DNA of 6,589 nucleotides, taken from the NCBI GenBank assembly GCA_031261385.1, contig JAISJS010000050.1, positions 1 to 6,589 of the forward strand, read 5' to 3'. A program made the position numbers and the translations under genes. The stretch comes from Treponema sp. (GTDB taxonomy: Bacteria > Spirochaetota > Spirochaetia > Treponematales > Breznakiellaceae). Below, one piece after another: positions 1-6,362 of this stretch. The notes beneath the pieces were generated by a model, which was given only the letters and a program-made list of their open reading frames with translations, was not told the origin of the DNA and did not search any database. How positions within the stretch are numbered: the stretch's first letter is position 1; the number at the start of each line of letters is the position of its first letter.

Positions 1-2
1 AG

Positions 3-176
3 CTTCCCTCGGGTGAACGGGTCCTTCTCATAGCCGCAGAATCCCCCGGCGGCGAATTTACCGTTCCCTACAAGCTCCCCATAGAGACAACGCTGATCCT
101 CTCCATGCTCAACCGGGAACTGTACCGCGAAACGGTTCGTCCCGTTACGGAAACTTTGTCGCTGGATCAATTATAA
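3..176 (+). CDS. C-terminal end of an unrecognised protein (5' truncated by window)
   Basis: The reading frame is open from the window edge to a TAA at 174-176, giving 57 residues. It begins LPSGERVLLIAAESPGG and ends ETLSLDQL. The composition looks like a normal soluble protein and no membrane segment is visible. I do not recognise the family and assign no function. It points towards the acyl-CoA synthetase gene on the other strand, so the two are convergent and the repeat at 187-328 separates their 3' ends. The evidence that it is real is the open frame to the edge, sensible residue composition and codon use like the downstream operon. The start lies outside the window. Confidence 0.6.
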   Translation, partial: LPSGERVLLIAAESPGGEFTVPYKLPIETTLILSMLNRELYRETVRPVTETLSLDQL

Positions 177-186
177 AGAATATTAA

Positions 187-328
187 CCGCAGAGTACGCA
201 GAGATTTCGAACCAAAGGTTCGCGCAGAGGACGCGGAGGAGGAAAAAGGATTTTTAAAATTCTCTCTTTCAATTTTACTCTTAATAATCTCTGCGAACTC
301 TGCGTTCCTGCCTCTGCGCCCTCTGCGG
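187..328. repeat. Intergenic inverted repeat made of CGCAGAG 9-base units
   Basis: The left arm has CGCAGAG at 188, 197 and 223 and a degenerate CGCGGAG at 232. The right arm has the reverse complement CTCTGCG at 289, 298, 312 and 321. Within each pair the units start exactly 9 bases apart. The segment at 188-206 matches the reverse complement of 286-304 at 18 of 19 positions, and the outer CCGCAGAG (187-194) pairs exactly with CTCTGCGG (321-328). The centre (about 241-285) is AT-rich. The element fills the gap between two convergent genes, so its RNA could fold and terminate transcription from both sides, but that role is inference. It looks like a member of a dispersed intergenic repeat family and carries no ORF of its own. 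Confidence 0.8.
208..222. other. Small perfect hairpin inside the left repeat arm
   Basis: CGAACC-AAA-GGTTCG forms a perfect 6-base-pair stem with a 3-base loop. It sits between the two pairs of CGCAGAG units in the left arm. No T-run follows directly, so it is not a classical terminator alone. It may be a structural part of the repeat. Confidence 0.45.
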
Positions 329-338
329 CTTATCCTTC

Positions 339-2036
339 TTAGATCGAAGCGGTTTGGTACAAAAAGCGCCGGATTTTACCGGTGGGGGTTTTTTCAAAAA
401 GGCCTGAATGAATAACGATTTGGCTGAGCCTTGAAAAAGAGGGGAGTTGTTTGTTTACTTTCTTTTTAAGTTCTTCAAGGGCTGCGCCAATACCTGCGAT
501 GGCCTGCAGCGCCGGTTCAGCCGCTGCAGCTGCCTTCAGGGTTATCATCGCCATAATTGTACCGCGGCTGTCGGCATACACCAGGGCGTCTTCTGCCAAC
601 GGGGAGGCGGTGAGGAGGGCTTCAATTTCTTCGGGGTAGATGTTTTCCCCCGAGGGGCCGAGGATAAGCGCCTTGCTCCGTCCCTTGATATACAGCTGAC
701 CTTTCGGGTCCAGGTAACCGAGGTCGCCGGTTTTGAGCCAGCCGTCATCGGTAAAAACCTTTGCCGTTTCATCGGTATCCCGGTAATAGCCCAGCATTAC
801 ATTGGGGCCCTGAACCTGTATTTCTCCGCCGGTGATTCGGACTTTTACCCCCGGCAGAACCGGGCCGACCGAATGTGCGGGAAAGTGGAACGGGGGCGCG
901 CCGGCGATAAGCGGGGCAGTTTCGGTAAGGCCGTATCCAAGGGAGTAGGGGAATTTAACCAGCCGCAAAAAATCTTCTACATCGGGGGACAGCGGCGCCC
1001 CGCCGATACCGAAGAAACGGATCGATCCGCCGAAAGCGGACATAAGTTTTTTTCCGGCAACCTTGCGCGCCAGAGGGCGGGTAAGCGGAAACTTGTACAG
1101 CGGGTTTGAACGTAAGGCGGGGAGCACTTTTCCCCGGTAGGTTTTTTCGATAATAAGGGGAACGGTCAGCATGACGGTAGGCCGTATCGCCTGAATCGCC
1201 GGCAGGAGCACCGCCGGGGAAGGCGGTTTATCAAGATACGTGGTAGAAGAACCGCTTATCACCGCGGTAAGGAATCCGATGGAACATTCATAGGTATGGG
1301 CAATGGGGATTATTGAAAGAAAGCGATCACGCGGGTAAAGTTTGATGACCGTGTTGGAGCTTTGGGCGTTGAAGATCAGGTTGCGGTTGGAGAGGGTGAC
1401 CCCTTTGCTTTTTCCGGTGGTACCGCTCGTGTAGATAATTGCCGCAGGATCATCCTCCTCACGGCGGGGAAAATTCTGCTCATCGTCCTGCGGATTAATT
1501 TCTTTAAGGAACAGTTCTTTGCGGATTCCCTGTATGGTTACCGGCGCTATCGTCATTGGTCCGTCAATTTGGATACGGGGGATTGCAGGATCGAGTTCTT
1601 CCGCCTTGGGGGCGGTCCGCTCGGTGACACAAAGGACCGTCGCCCCCGAGTGTTCGCCGATGGTTTTAATTTGACCGGTGGGAAAATCGGTAAGGACCGG
1701 AACCGCCACCGCTCCGGCAAAGGCGATGCCGAACCATGCAATAGGCCATTCGGGGCAGTTTTCCGCCAGAATCATCACCCGGTCTCCGGGCTGTACCCCA
1801 AGGCTTTGCAGAAGCATCCCGAATTGGCGTGAACGGATTCCCATCATGCGGTAACTTATCGGGGCATAAATTTGTCCGTCACGATAAATCTGAAAGGCCC
1901 GCCTGTTTTTGTACTTTTCCGCCGAGCGGAGGCAAAGCTCCGTCAGGGTCATTTTTTTTAGATCAACCATTTGATAATTAAGACCGTTTTGCCGCTGAAT
2001 AGTTGCAGAATTATGCAATCTTTCCTCCCTTGCCAT
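339..2036 (-). CDS. Long-chain fatty acid--CoA ligase, AMP-binding superfamily
   Basis: This enzyme activates a carboxylic acid, probably a long-chain fatty acid, with ATP through an acyl-adenylate to acyl-CoA. In 565-residue numbering the family signatures are the P-loop YTSGTTGKSKG (202-212), PIAHTYE (245-251), GYGLTET (367-373), TGDLGYLD (436-443), GENIYPEEIE (463-472) and the C-terminal TGKIRR, whose lysine (about 554) is the expected adenylation-step residue. The length is normal for bacterial acyl-CoA synthetases and both domains are complete. Three starts are possible. ATG at 2036 has AAGGA 8 bases upstream. TTG at 2018 has GGAGG 5 bases upstream. ATG at 1970 lacks a Shine-Dalgarno sequence but lies nearest to where family similarity begins (MTLTELC). 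I chose 2036 on the ribosome binding site. The open frame continues to 2270, but that part is antisense to the divergent gene and has shadow-like composition. Chain-length specificity cannot be read from sequence. Confidence 0.93.
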   Translation of the reverse strand: MAREERLHNSATIQRQNGLNYQMVDLKKMTLTELCLRSAEKYKNRRAFQIYRDGQIYAPISYRMMGIRSRQFGMLLQSLGVQPGDRVMILAENCPEWPIAWFGIAFAGAVAVPVLTDFPTGQIKTIGEHSGATVLCVTERTAPKAEELDPAIPRIQIDGPMTIAPVTIQGIRKELFLKEINPQDDEQNFPRREEDDPAAIIYTSGTTGKSKGVTLSNRNLIFNAQSSNTVIKLYPRDRFLSIIPIAHTYECSIGFLTAVISGSSTTYLDKPPSPAVLLPAIQAIRPTVMLTVPLIIEKTYRGKVLPALRSNPLYKFPLTRPLARKVAGKKLMSAFGGSIRFFGIGGAPLSPDVEDFLRLVKFPYSLGYGLTETAPLIAGAPPFHFPAHSVGPVLPGVKVRITGGEIQVQGPNVMLGYYRDTDETAKVFTDDGWLKTGDLGYLDPKGQLYIKGRSKALILGPSGENIYPEEIEALLTASPLAEDALVYADSRGTIMAMITLKAAAAAEPALQAIAGIGAALEELKKKVNKQLPSFSRLSQIVIHSGLFEKTPTGKIRRFLYQTASI

Positions 2037-2058
2037 ATACCCCGTCCTTCGGTACATT
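2030..2058 (+). promoter_or_regulatory. Candidate sigma-70-type promoter for the 2065-5405 operon
   Basis: TTGCCA at 2030-2035 (5 of 6 to TTGACA) and TACATT at 2053-2058 (4 of 6 to TATAAT) are separated by 17 bases. Initiation about 7 bases after the -10 box would fall at or beside the ATG at 2065, implying a leaderless or nearly leaderless transcript. This agrees with the lack of a Shine-Dalgarno sequence upstream of that ATG. On the other strand TTTAAT (2061-2056) is a possible -10 for the acyl-CoA synthetase, but I see no convincing -35 partner for it. This is pattern matching only. Confidence 0.35.
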
Positions 2059-2064
2059 AAATTC

Positions 2065-2520
2065 ATGGGAACCCGGTATGCGGCCTTTTTTTTGTGTCTC
2101 CTTTTGGGCGCTTCCCCGCTAATTCCGGCGCAGGAGCTGCCTGCCGCAGACCCCGGCGCCCTTGTCGGGCTTACGCTGGAGGCCCTGTTGAACCGGTTTG
2201 GCCCCCCAAAAAGGGTGTATGCTGCCAGAGGCGCAGAGGAATGGCAGGATGATGTGGTCTTCGTGTACAATGACGGGGACTATTATGTTGCTTCTGACCG
2301 GGTTTGGCAGATTGGAGTCAAGGCGGCGTATGGAATCAAACAGGGAGATCCCAAAGCGGCGGCGGTATTGATCGCGGGGGAGGAAGGGGAGGATCACATC
2401 GATCATCTCCGGTGGACCTTGCCCAATAAGGGCGGCAGGGGCTGGCCTCTTGTGCTGCGGTGCAATTTTGATACGAAAGGCATGGTTCAGGAAATTTTTA
2501 TTTTCCGGCCTGATTTTTAA
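2065..2520 (+). CDS. Small exported protein with BamE/SmpA-like motif, function unknown
   Basis: The product has 151 residues. A signal peptide is clear: a short basic N-terminus (MGTRY), a hydrophobic core at about residues 6-17 and a likely signal peptidase I site near IPA22-QE. There is no lipobox cysteine, because the only nearby Cys (11) lies inside the hydrophobic core. The mature protein starts with a GLTLEALLNRFGPP segment (35-48). This resembles the 'G.t..eVl..lG.P' turn of SmpA/OmlA/BamE-type small periplasmic domains and is followed by short beta-strand-like stretches. That fold assignment is weak, and I do not recognise a named family. It is the first gene of the operon, 15 bases before aroDE. 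No Shine-Dalgarno sequence is visible before the ATG, so the start rests on the signal peptide and on a possibly leaderless transcript. The signal-peptide codons include a run of eight T (2086-2093). Confidence 0.75.
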   Translation: MGTRYAAFFLCLLLGASPLIPAQELPAADPGALVGLTLEALLNRFGPPKRVYAARGAEEWQDDVVFVYNDGDYYVASDRVWQIGVKAAYGIKQGDPKAAAVLIAGEEGEDHIDHLRWTLPNKGGRGWPLVLRCNFDTKGMVQEIFIFRPDF

Positions 2521-2535
2521 GGGGAAGAACACTAC

Positions 2536-4047
2536 ATGGCAAAATTATGCCTTTGCTTAACGGCAAAGACCCTCGAACGGAACCTTGCGATTCTGGAAAA
2601 ATACCGGAAATATGTGGACCTGGCTGAACTGCGGGTTGACTGCCTTGCGCCGGATGAACGTTTTCTTATCCGGCGTTTTCCTGAACAGGCGGGGCTCCCG
2701 GTGATACTGACCATCAGACGGAATAAAGACGGGGGCCATTACAACAGCGGGGAAGGGTCGCGGATCAACCTGCTTTCACGGGGGCTTGCCTTTGCCGATG
2801 CGGACCGGCGGCGGAATTTTGCCTACGTGGATCTGGAGGAAGACCTGAATGTCCCAAGCCTTGAGGAAGCGGCCCGCACCTTTGGCACCCGGATCATCCG
2901 CTCATACCACAACACCCGGGGAGTTGACGCGGACATTGCGGGACGGCTCCGGAGCATGAGCCATGTTGGTGATGAACTTATCAAGATGGCGGTGACACCC
3001 CATTCCACCGAAGATGTATGGCGGGTATTTAAGGCGGGAAAAGAAACGGCAAAGCTTGATAAGATACTTTTGTGCATGGGACCCTATGGCGTTCCCACGC
3101 GGATACTCGCCGAGAAAATGGGGTCCTTCCTGAGCTATACCAGTGCGCTTGAAGAGGATGATGCTCCGGCGGCTGCCCCGGGCCAGATGGATGCCAAAGA
3201 ACTGTCGGAACTGTACCGCTTCCGGGAGATTAATGCGGAAACCAGAATTTTCGGCGTGGTAGGGTTTCCCCTCAAGTATACCGGAAGCCCGATCTTCTTT
3301 AATACGATTTTTGATCTGGAAAATACCAACGCCGTCTATGTGCCCTTCCCTGCGGACTCAATGGAATCCTTTATGAAACTTGCCGCTGAGATTGGCCTTG
3401 AAGGAGTATCGGTAACGGTGCCCTACAAGGAGGCGGTTCTATTGTACCTTTCTCAAAAAGATCAAACGGTAAATACTATCAAGGCGTGTAACACGCTGGT
3501 CCGGTTTTCCGGGGGATGGCTTGGGACAAATACGGATACCCTGGGGTTTTCCGATTCCCTGCTGGATTTTATCGGGGCAAAAAATTTGCGCGGCAAAAAA
3601 ATTACCATTATCGGGGCCGGGGGGGCTGCCAAAGCGGTCGCCTCCGAAGTGCACCGGCTCGGCGGCAAGGCGCTTATTTTGAACCGCACCGCTCTCCGCG
3701 CCCGGAGTCTTGCGATCCCGTACAAATTTGCGTGGGGAGCGCTGGATAACCGGGGGGTGGAGCTGATGGACAAATACCAGGACATCATCATTCAAACAAC
3801 TCCTGCGGGAATGGAAGGAAGCGACCTGCAGGACCCGCTGGTGATGTATAGTTTTTCAGGCCGTGAAAAGGTGATGGACCTGGTGTACAAATCCACTGCT
3901 ACCCCTTTTCTAAAACGGGCTGCCGGGGCAGGCTGCAGGACCCTTAACGGGTACGATATGCTTATACGTCAGGCCCGTTATCAGTATACTCAATTTATGG
4001 GAAAAGAATTTCCCCCGCAGCTTTTATCGCGGGTACGGTTTGGGTAG
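2536..4047 (+). CDS. aroDE: Bifunctional 3-dehydroquinate dehydratase / shikimate dehydrogenase (fused AroD-AroE)
   Basis: This 503-residue fusion catalyses two consecutive shikimate-pathway steps: 3-dehydroquinate to 3-dehydroshikimate, then NADPH reduction to shikimate. Residues 1-220 are a type I dehydroquinase: ELRVD (31-35), TIR61, catalytic His125 (SYHNT), Schiff-base Lys150 (ELIKMAVTP), MGPYGVPTR (181-189) and PGQ217. Residues about 237-503 are shikimate dehydrogenase: GFPLKYTGSP (243-252), TVPYK298 with the catalytic Lys, CNT (N319), NTD334, the dinucleotide-binding loop GAGGAAKA (360-367), NRT (383-385, typical for NADP) and DMLIRQ479. Two active-site regions deviate from the family. 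The dehydroquinase glutamate that follows the TxR arginine by four is Asp65. The usual HSxS shikimate-binding motif reads YTGS. Both halves are otherwise intact. Translation starts after AGGGGA at 2520-2525. The gene lies 15 bases after the exported-protein gene and 10 before rpiA. Confidence 0.96.
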   Translation: MAKLCLCLTAKTLERNLAILEKYRKYVDLAELRVDCLAPDERFLIRRFPEQAGLPVILTIRRNKDGGHYNSGEGSRINLLSRGLAFADADRRRNFAYVDLEEDLNVPSLEEAARTFGTRIIRSYHNTRGVDADIAGRLRSMSHVGDELIKMAVTPHSTEDVWRVFKAGKETAKLDKILLCMGPYGVPTRILAEKMGSFLSYTSALEEDDAPAAAPGQMDAKELSELYRFREINAETRIFGVVGFPLKYTGSPIFFNTIFDLENTNAVYVPFPADSMESFMKLAAEIGLEGVSVTVPYKEAVLLYLSQKDQTVNTIKACNTLVRFSGGWLGTNTDTLGFSDSLLDFIGAKNLRGKKITIIGAGGAAKAVASEVHRLGGKALILNRTALRARSLAIPYKFAWGALDNRGVELMDKYQDIIIQTTPAGMEGSDLQDPLVMYSFSGREKVMDLVYKSTATPFLKRAAGAGCRTLNGYDMLIRQARYQYTQFMGKEFPPQLLSRVRFG

Positions 4048-4057
4048 GGGTGTGTAC

Positions 4058-4759
4058 ATGGAGCAGCAAGCGTTGAAAGAAAACGCCGGCAGGGCGGCGG
4101 CGGAGGCCCTCGTCAAAAGCGGCATGAAGCTCGGGCTCGGGACCGGCTCCACGGCAATTCATGTGATACGCCGGGTCGGGGAGCTTATGGCAGAGGGGAG
4201 CCTTTCCGGTATCCTCGCGTTTCCCACGAGCTTTCAGTCAAGCATAGCGTGTGAAAAATGGGGCATTCCGGTATACGCCTTAAACGCCAAAGAAATCGGC
4301 GGCAGTCTCGATCTTACCATTGACGGCGCCGATGAGATTGATCCTGAAAACCGTTTGATAAAAGGCGGCGGCGGGGCCCTGCTTATTGAAAAGCTTGCCG
4401 CCTATGCTTCCGCCGCATACGCGATCGTTGCCGATGAATCAAAGCTCGTAGAAAACCTGGGGACCGCTTTTCCCGTGCCCATCGAGGTAATCCCCGAAGC
4501 GCGGATCACGGCGGCAGCGGCGCTGGAAAAACTTGGCGCGGCGGTCTTCCTGCGGGAAGCGGTGCGGAAGGCGGGGCCGGTTATCACCGAACACGGGAAC
4601 CTGCTGCTGGACATACGGTTTCCTTTTCCGGTAGACAGCGCCGCCCTTGAAACCGAATTGAACGGTATCCCCGGTGTCGTGGAAAACGGCTTTTTCACCC
4701 GCATACGACCGGTGGTTTATATCGCTCATACTGATGGAATAATAGAAGTGCGGAAATAG
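4058..4759 (+). CDS. rpiA: Ribose-5-phosphate isomerase A
   Basis: RpiA interconverts ribose 5-phosphate and ribulose 5-phosphate in the cytosolic non-oxidative pentose phosphate pathway. In 233-residue numbering the hallmarks are GTGST (28-32, phosphate binding), TSFQS (57-61), DGADE (89-93), KGGGGAL (102-108) with Glu111, DESK (126-129) and PVPIEVIPEA (139-148). The E. coli catalytic and substrate residues Asp81, Asp84, Lys94 and Glu103 map to Asp89, Asp92, Lys102 and Glu111 with a constant offset of 8. The length is normal for the family. I start it at the ATG at 4058 rather than the in-frame TTG at 4040, which overlaps the aroDE stop. TAGGGG at 4045-4050 is a usable ribosome binding site for the ATG. 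It is 10 bases after aroDE and 1 base before the next gene, so it is co-transcribed. Confidence 0.97.
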   Translation: MEQQALKENAGRAAAEALVKSGMKLGLGTGSTAIHVIRRVGELMAEGSLSGILAFPTSFQSSIACEKWGIPVYALNAKEIGGSLDLTIDGADEIDPENRLIKGGGGALLIEKLAAYASAAYAIVADESKLVENLGTAFPVPIEVIPEARITAAAALEKLGAAVFLREAVRKAGPVITEHGNLLLDIRFPFPVDSAALETELNGIPGVVENGFFTRIRPVVYIAHTDGIIEVRK

Positions 4760-4760
4760 C

Positions 4761-5405
4761 ATGGCGGAACGGCACATCAATTTTTTTGAGCTCCGTGACG
4801 CCGCCGCCAAACCGGGTTGTCCCCTCTGCCGTATTGTATCGGACCGGGCGGAACGGTACATCGACAATATGCTCTTTGAGCATGTTGCAGACCGGGGTTT
4901 CCGCAAGGTCCACCGCGATGCAGGCGGTTTTTGCGCTTCTCATTCACGTGCGCTTGTCTCTTTCCGGGACGGTCTTGCTGTCGCCATCCTGGGCAGGGAT
5001 ATTCTGGAGGACAGGATACTGTCTTTTAAAAAACGGAAACCCTGGCGGCCCAAAGCGCAGTGTCCGGTATGTGCGGAACGGGACAGGATCGAATTTGAGT
5101 ACCTCGGTTTCCTTGCCGGCTGCGCAGGTGACAGCGCGGATGAAAAAGAACTCCGTGATGCAATTACCGCTTCCGGCGGGCTCTGCGCTCCGCATTACGG
5201 GAAACTGCTTGAATCATGTAAGAAACTCCCCTCATGGATTACTTGCTTCCACGAAAAGAAATTTGACAATCTCAAAGAGCGGGTGGACAATTTTATTGAA
5301 CTTTCAGCTTACGGCAGGCAGGCGGAATTTTTAACGTTATGCGAAAGAGATCAACTGGTCTGGAAAGAACTTGCAACAAATCTCCGGGGCAGCGCGGATA
5401 AATAG
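4761..5405 (+). CDS. DUF6062-like Cys/His protein, probably metal-binding
   Basis: The product has 214 residues, with no signal peptide or membrane segment, so it is probably cytoplasmic. It contains two similar modules. Module 1 has C20PLC23 followed by GFC58ASH61. Module 2 has C101PVC104 followed by GLC142APH145. The CxxC-to-CxxH spacings are similar (35 and 38 residues), which suggests an internal duplication and two zinc-type (C3H) sites. The arrangement matches what I recall of the DUF6062 family in Firmicutes and spirochaetes, which has no established function; the family name is from memory and not searched. Extra cysteines at 121, 153, 162 and 194 do not form an obvious third site. 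The start lies one base after the rpiA stop with only a weak ribosome binding site, so translational coupling to rpiA is likely. It is the last gene before the repeat at 5429. Confidence 0.85.
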   Translation: MAERHINFFELRDAAAKPGCPLCRIVSDRAERYIDNMLFEHVADRGFRKVHRDAGGFCASHSRALVSFRDGLAVAILGRDILEDRILSFKKRKPWRPKAQCPVCAERDRIEFEYLGFLAGCAGDSADEKELRDAITASGGLCAPHYGKLLESCKKLPSWITCFHEKKFDNLKERVDNFIELSAYGRQAEFLTLCERDQLVWKELATNLRGSADK

Positions 5406-5428
5406 CAATTTTGAATTTGAAGAATTTT

Positions 5429-5514
5429 ACCACGAACCACACGAACTAACACAAAAAATAAGGACAATTTTGTACTTTCGTTCGGGTTTTCGTGTGGTTC
5501 GTGGTTTCTTCTCT
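5429..5514. repeat. Dispersed inverted repeat, copy 1 (CACGAAC family)
   Basis: The 17-base arm ACCACGAACCACACGAA (5429-5445) is perfectly complementary to TTCGTGTGGTTCGTGGT (5489-5505), with 43 bases between. The arm is built of 9-base units: ACCACGAAC, CACACGAAC, then TAACACAAA. The right arm continues into a pyrimidine-rich tail, and bases 5488-5514 (27 bases) are identical to 6413-6439. As RNA it would make a strong stem followed by a U-rich stretch just after the operon, so it could act as its terminator (inference). A 68-codon open frame crosses it but reads like translated repeat. The rest of the 5406-5637 gap holds a small hairpin (CGTAT-TC-ATACG, 5523-5534) and the lipoprotein promoter region. 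Confidence 0.85.
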
Positions 5515-5562
5515 TTGGATTTCGTATTCATACGTTTGTCGTGTCCAAACCCCTCGTTCGTA

Positions 5563-5591
5563 TTGCATCTTATCTAAGTATATATTATATT
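5563..5591 (+). promoter_or_regulatory. Candidate promoter of the lipoprotein gene
   Basis: TTGCAT (5563-5568, 3 of 6 to TTGACA) and TATATT (5586-5591, 5 of 6 to TATAAT) are spaced by 17 bases in a strongly AT-rich stretch. An alternative TATATT lies at 5581-5586. A perfect 12-base palindrome ATTATTAATAAT (5589-5600) overlaps the -10 and could be an operator or simply low-complexity AT sequence. It would drive the lipoprotein gene separately from the upstream operon. Confidence 0.45.
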
Positions 5592-5602
5592 ATTAATAAT
5601 AA

Positions 5603-5628
5603 GGCATTACGATATATGCCAAAAGGAG
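5603..5628 (+). promoter_or_regulatory. 5' leader hairpin and Shine-Dalgarno of the lipoprotein gene
   Basis: GGCAT (5603-5607) can pair with ATGCC (5616-5620), forming a small hairpin immediately upstream of AGGAG (5624-5628). The Shine-Dalgarno sequence lies 9 bases before the ATG at 5638 and settles that start. The hairpin is too small to call a riboswitch; it may stabilise the leader. Confidence 0.4.
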
Positions 5629-5637
5629 AACAAACAA

Positions 5638-6306
5638 ATGAATAGGAAATGGTTTTTAAAGACGGCTCTTTTAATGATAGCAGCTATCGGTTTGGTTTTT
5701 ATGGCCTGTGGCGGTAATAGTCCCAGTGACAACCCCTACAGCTACACCGTAACTTTCAACAACAATGGCGGCAATACCAACGCAAACCCCGCAGCAATAA
5801 CCGTAAATGAACCTGCCACCACCGTCGGCACATTACCCGCCACCGAGCCAACAAAAGATCCATTTGACTTTGATGGCTGGTACACAGCGGCAAGCGGCGG
5901 CACGGAATTTACTGCCGCAACCACCGTATCAGGGAATATCACCGTGTATGCCCACTGGAAAGCGAACACCGATTTGGCAAAATTTCAGGGGGTATGGAAA
6001 GGTACCTATCATGACGGTGCGACTACTGGTGATGCGGAATACGTTTTTACGGGAAATAATTATTATTATACATCATACACAAATGATGATCCTGATCTGA
6101 CCTATTATGAAAAAGGAACCTTTACCATTGTCGAGGAAAGCACTACCTTCGTTATGCATATGACTCATTTGAAGGAGGGATCTGATGATTGGACTGAAGA
6201 AAGTTGGGACGGGGATATAATTTATACGTTCAATGGAGACGCTACTACAGTTGGGTTGGTCTGTGCTAGCTGGCCGGTGATTGACGGCACTTGGACTAAA
6301 GACTAA
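5638..6306 (+). CDS. Putative lipoprotein with one Listeria-Bacteroides (InlB B-type) repeat
   Basis: The product has 222 residues. An N-terminal MNRKWFLK is followed by a hydrophobic core and the lipobox FMA-C24, which fits the relaxed spirochaete form, so it is probably lipidated at Cys24 and attached to a membrane. A short linker (25-35) leads to one Listeria-Bacteroides repeat domain at about 36-108, with the start YTVTFNNNGG, the central FDFDGWYTAASGG and the closing ITVYAHWK. The remaining part (about 112-222) begins KFQGVWKGTY and ends DGTWTKD with alternating aromatic beta-strand-like stretches. This suggests a small beta-barrel (lipocalin-like) domain, but I cannot assign a family. 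Such B-repeats occur in bacterial surface proteins, so surface display and binding of a partner is inference. The base composition is more AT-rich than the upstream operon, and repeat copies lie on both sides. Confidence 0.85.
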   Translation: MNRKWFLKTALLMIAAIGLVFMACGGNSPSDNPYSYTVTFNNNGGNTNANPAAITVNEPATTVGTLPATEPTKDPFDFDGWYTAASGGTEFTAATTVSGNITVYAHWKANTDLAKFQGVWKGTYHDGATTGDAEYVFTGNNYYYTSYTNDDPDLTYYEKGTFTIVEESTTFVMHMTHLKEGSDDWTEESWDGDIIYTFNGDATTVGLVCASWPVIDGTWTKD

Positions 6307-6362
6307 CGGGCATATCACCTTTTAAGGGTGTTCCGGTGTCAGTCACCAATTTGGGGAAATTA

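Noticed and set aside
1..5. Window begins AGCTT, as a HindIII-cut end would
   Set aside because: Full AAGCTT sites occur inside the window (in aroDE and rpiA) and the other end is not a site, so this is probably chance.
447..1109. Long + strand open frame of 220 codons opposite the acyl-CoA synthetase gene
   Set aside because: It is the antisense shadow of a clear family member, with Cys/Arg/Gly-rich composition and no domain.
2037..2270. N-terminal extension of the acyl-CoA synthetase frame up to 2270
   Set aside because: It lies antisense to the exported-protein gene, is rich in Ser/Arg/Ala with no family similarity, and has no good ribosome binding site. Starts at 2036, 2018 or 1970 are better.
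3619..3625. Run of seven G inside the NADP-binding loop codons of aroDE
   Set aside because: It is explained by consecutive glycine codons in the conserved GAGG motif, and the frame is intact.
4439..4906. Minus-strand open frame opposite rpiA and the DUF6062-like gene
   Set aside because: It is a shadow frame spanning two well-supported genes, without a recognisable domain or ribosome binding site.
5371..5577. A 68-codon open frame across the 3' end of the DUF6062-like gene and the repeat
   Set aside because: It overlaps the preceding gene out of frame and most of it is translated repeat (HEPHELTQK, FRVVRGFF), a common overprediction.
6316..6347. Possible intrinsic terminator after the lipoprotein (CACCTT / AAGGGTG and GGTG / CACC)
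   Set aside because: The stems are short with a bulge and no T-run follows. The inverted repeat at 6363 is a better candidate.
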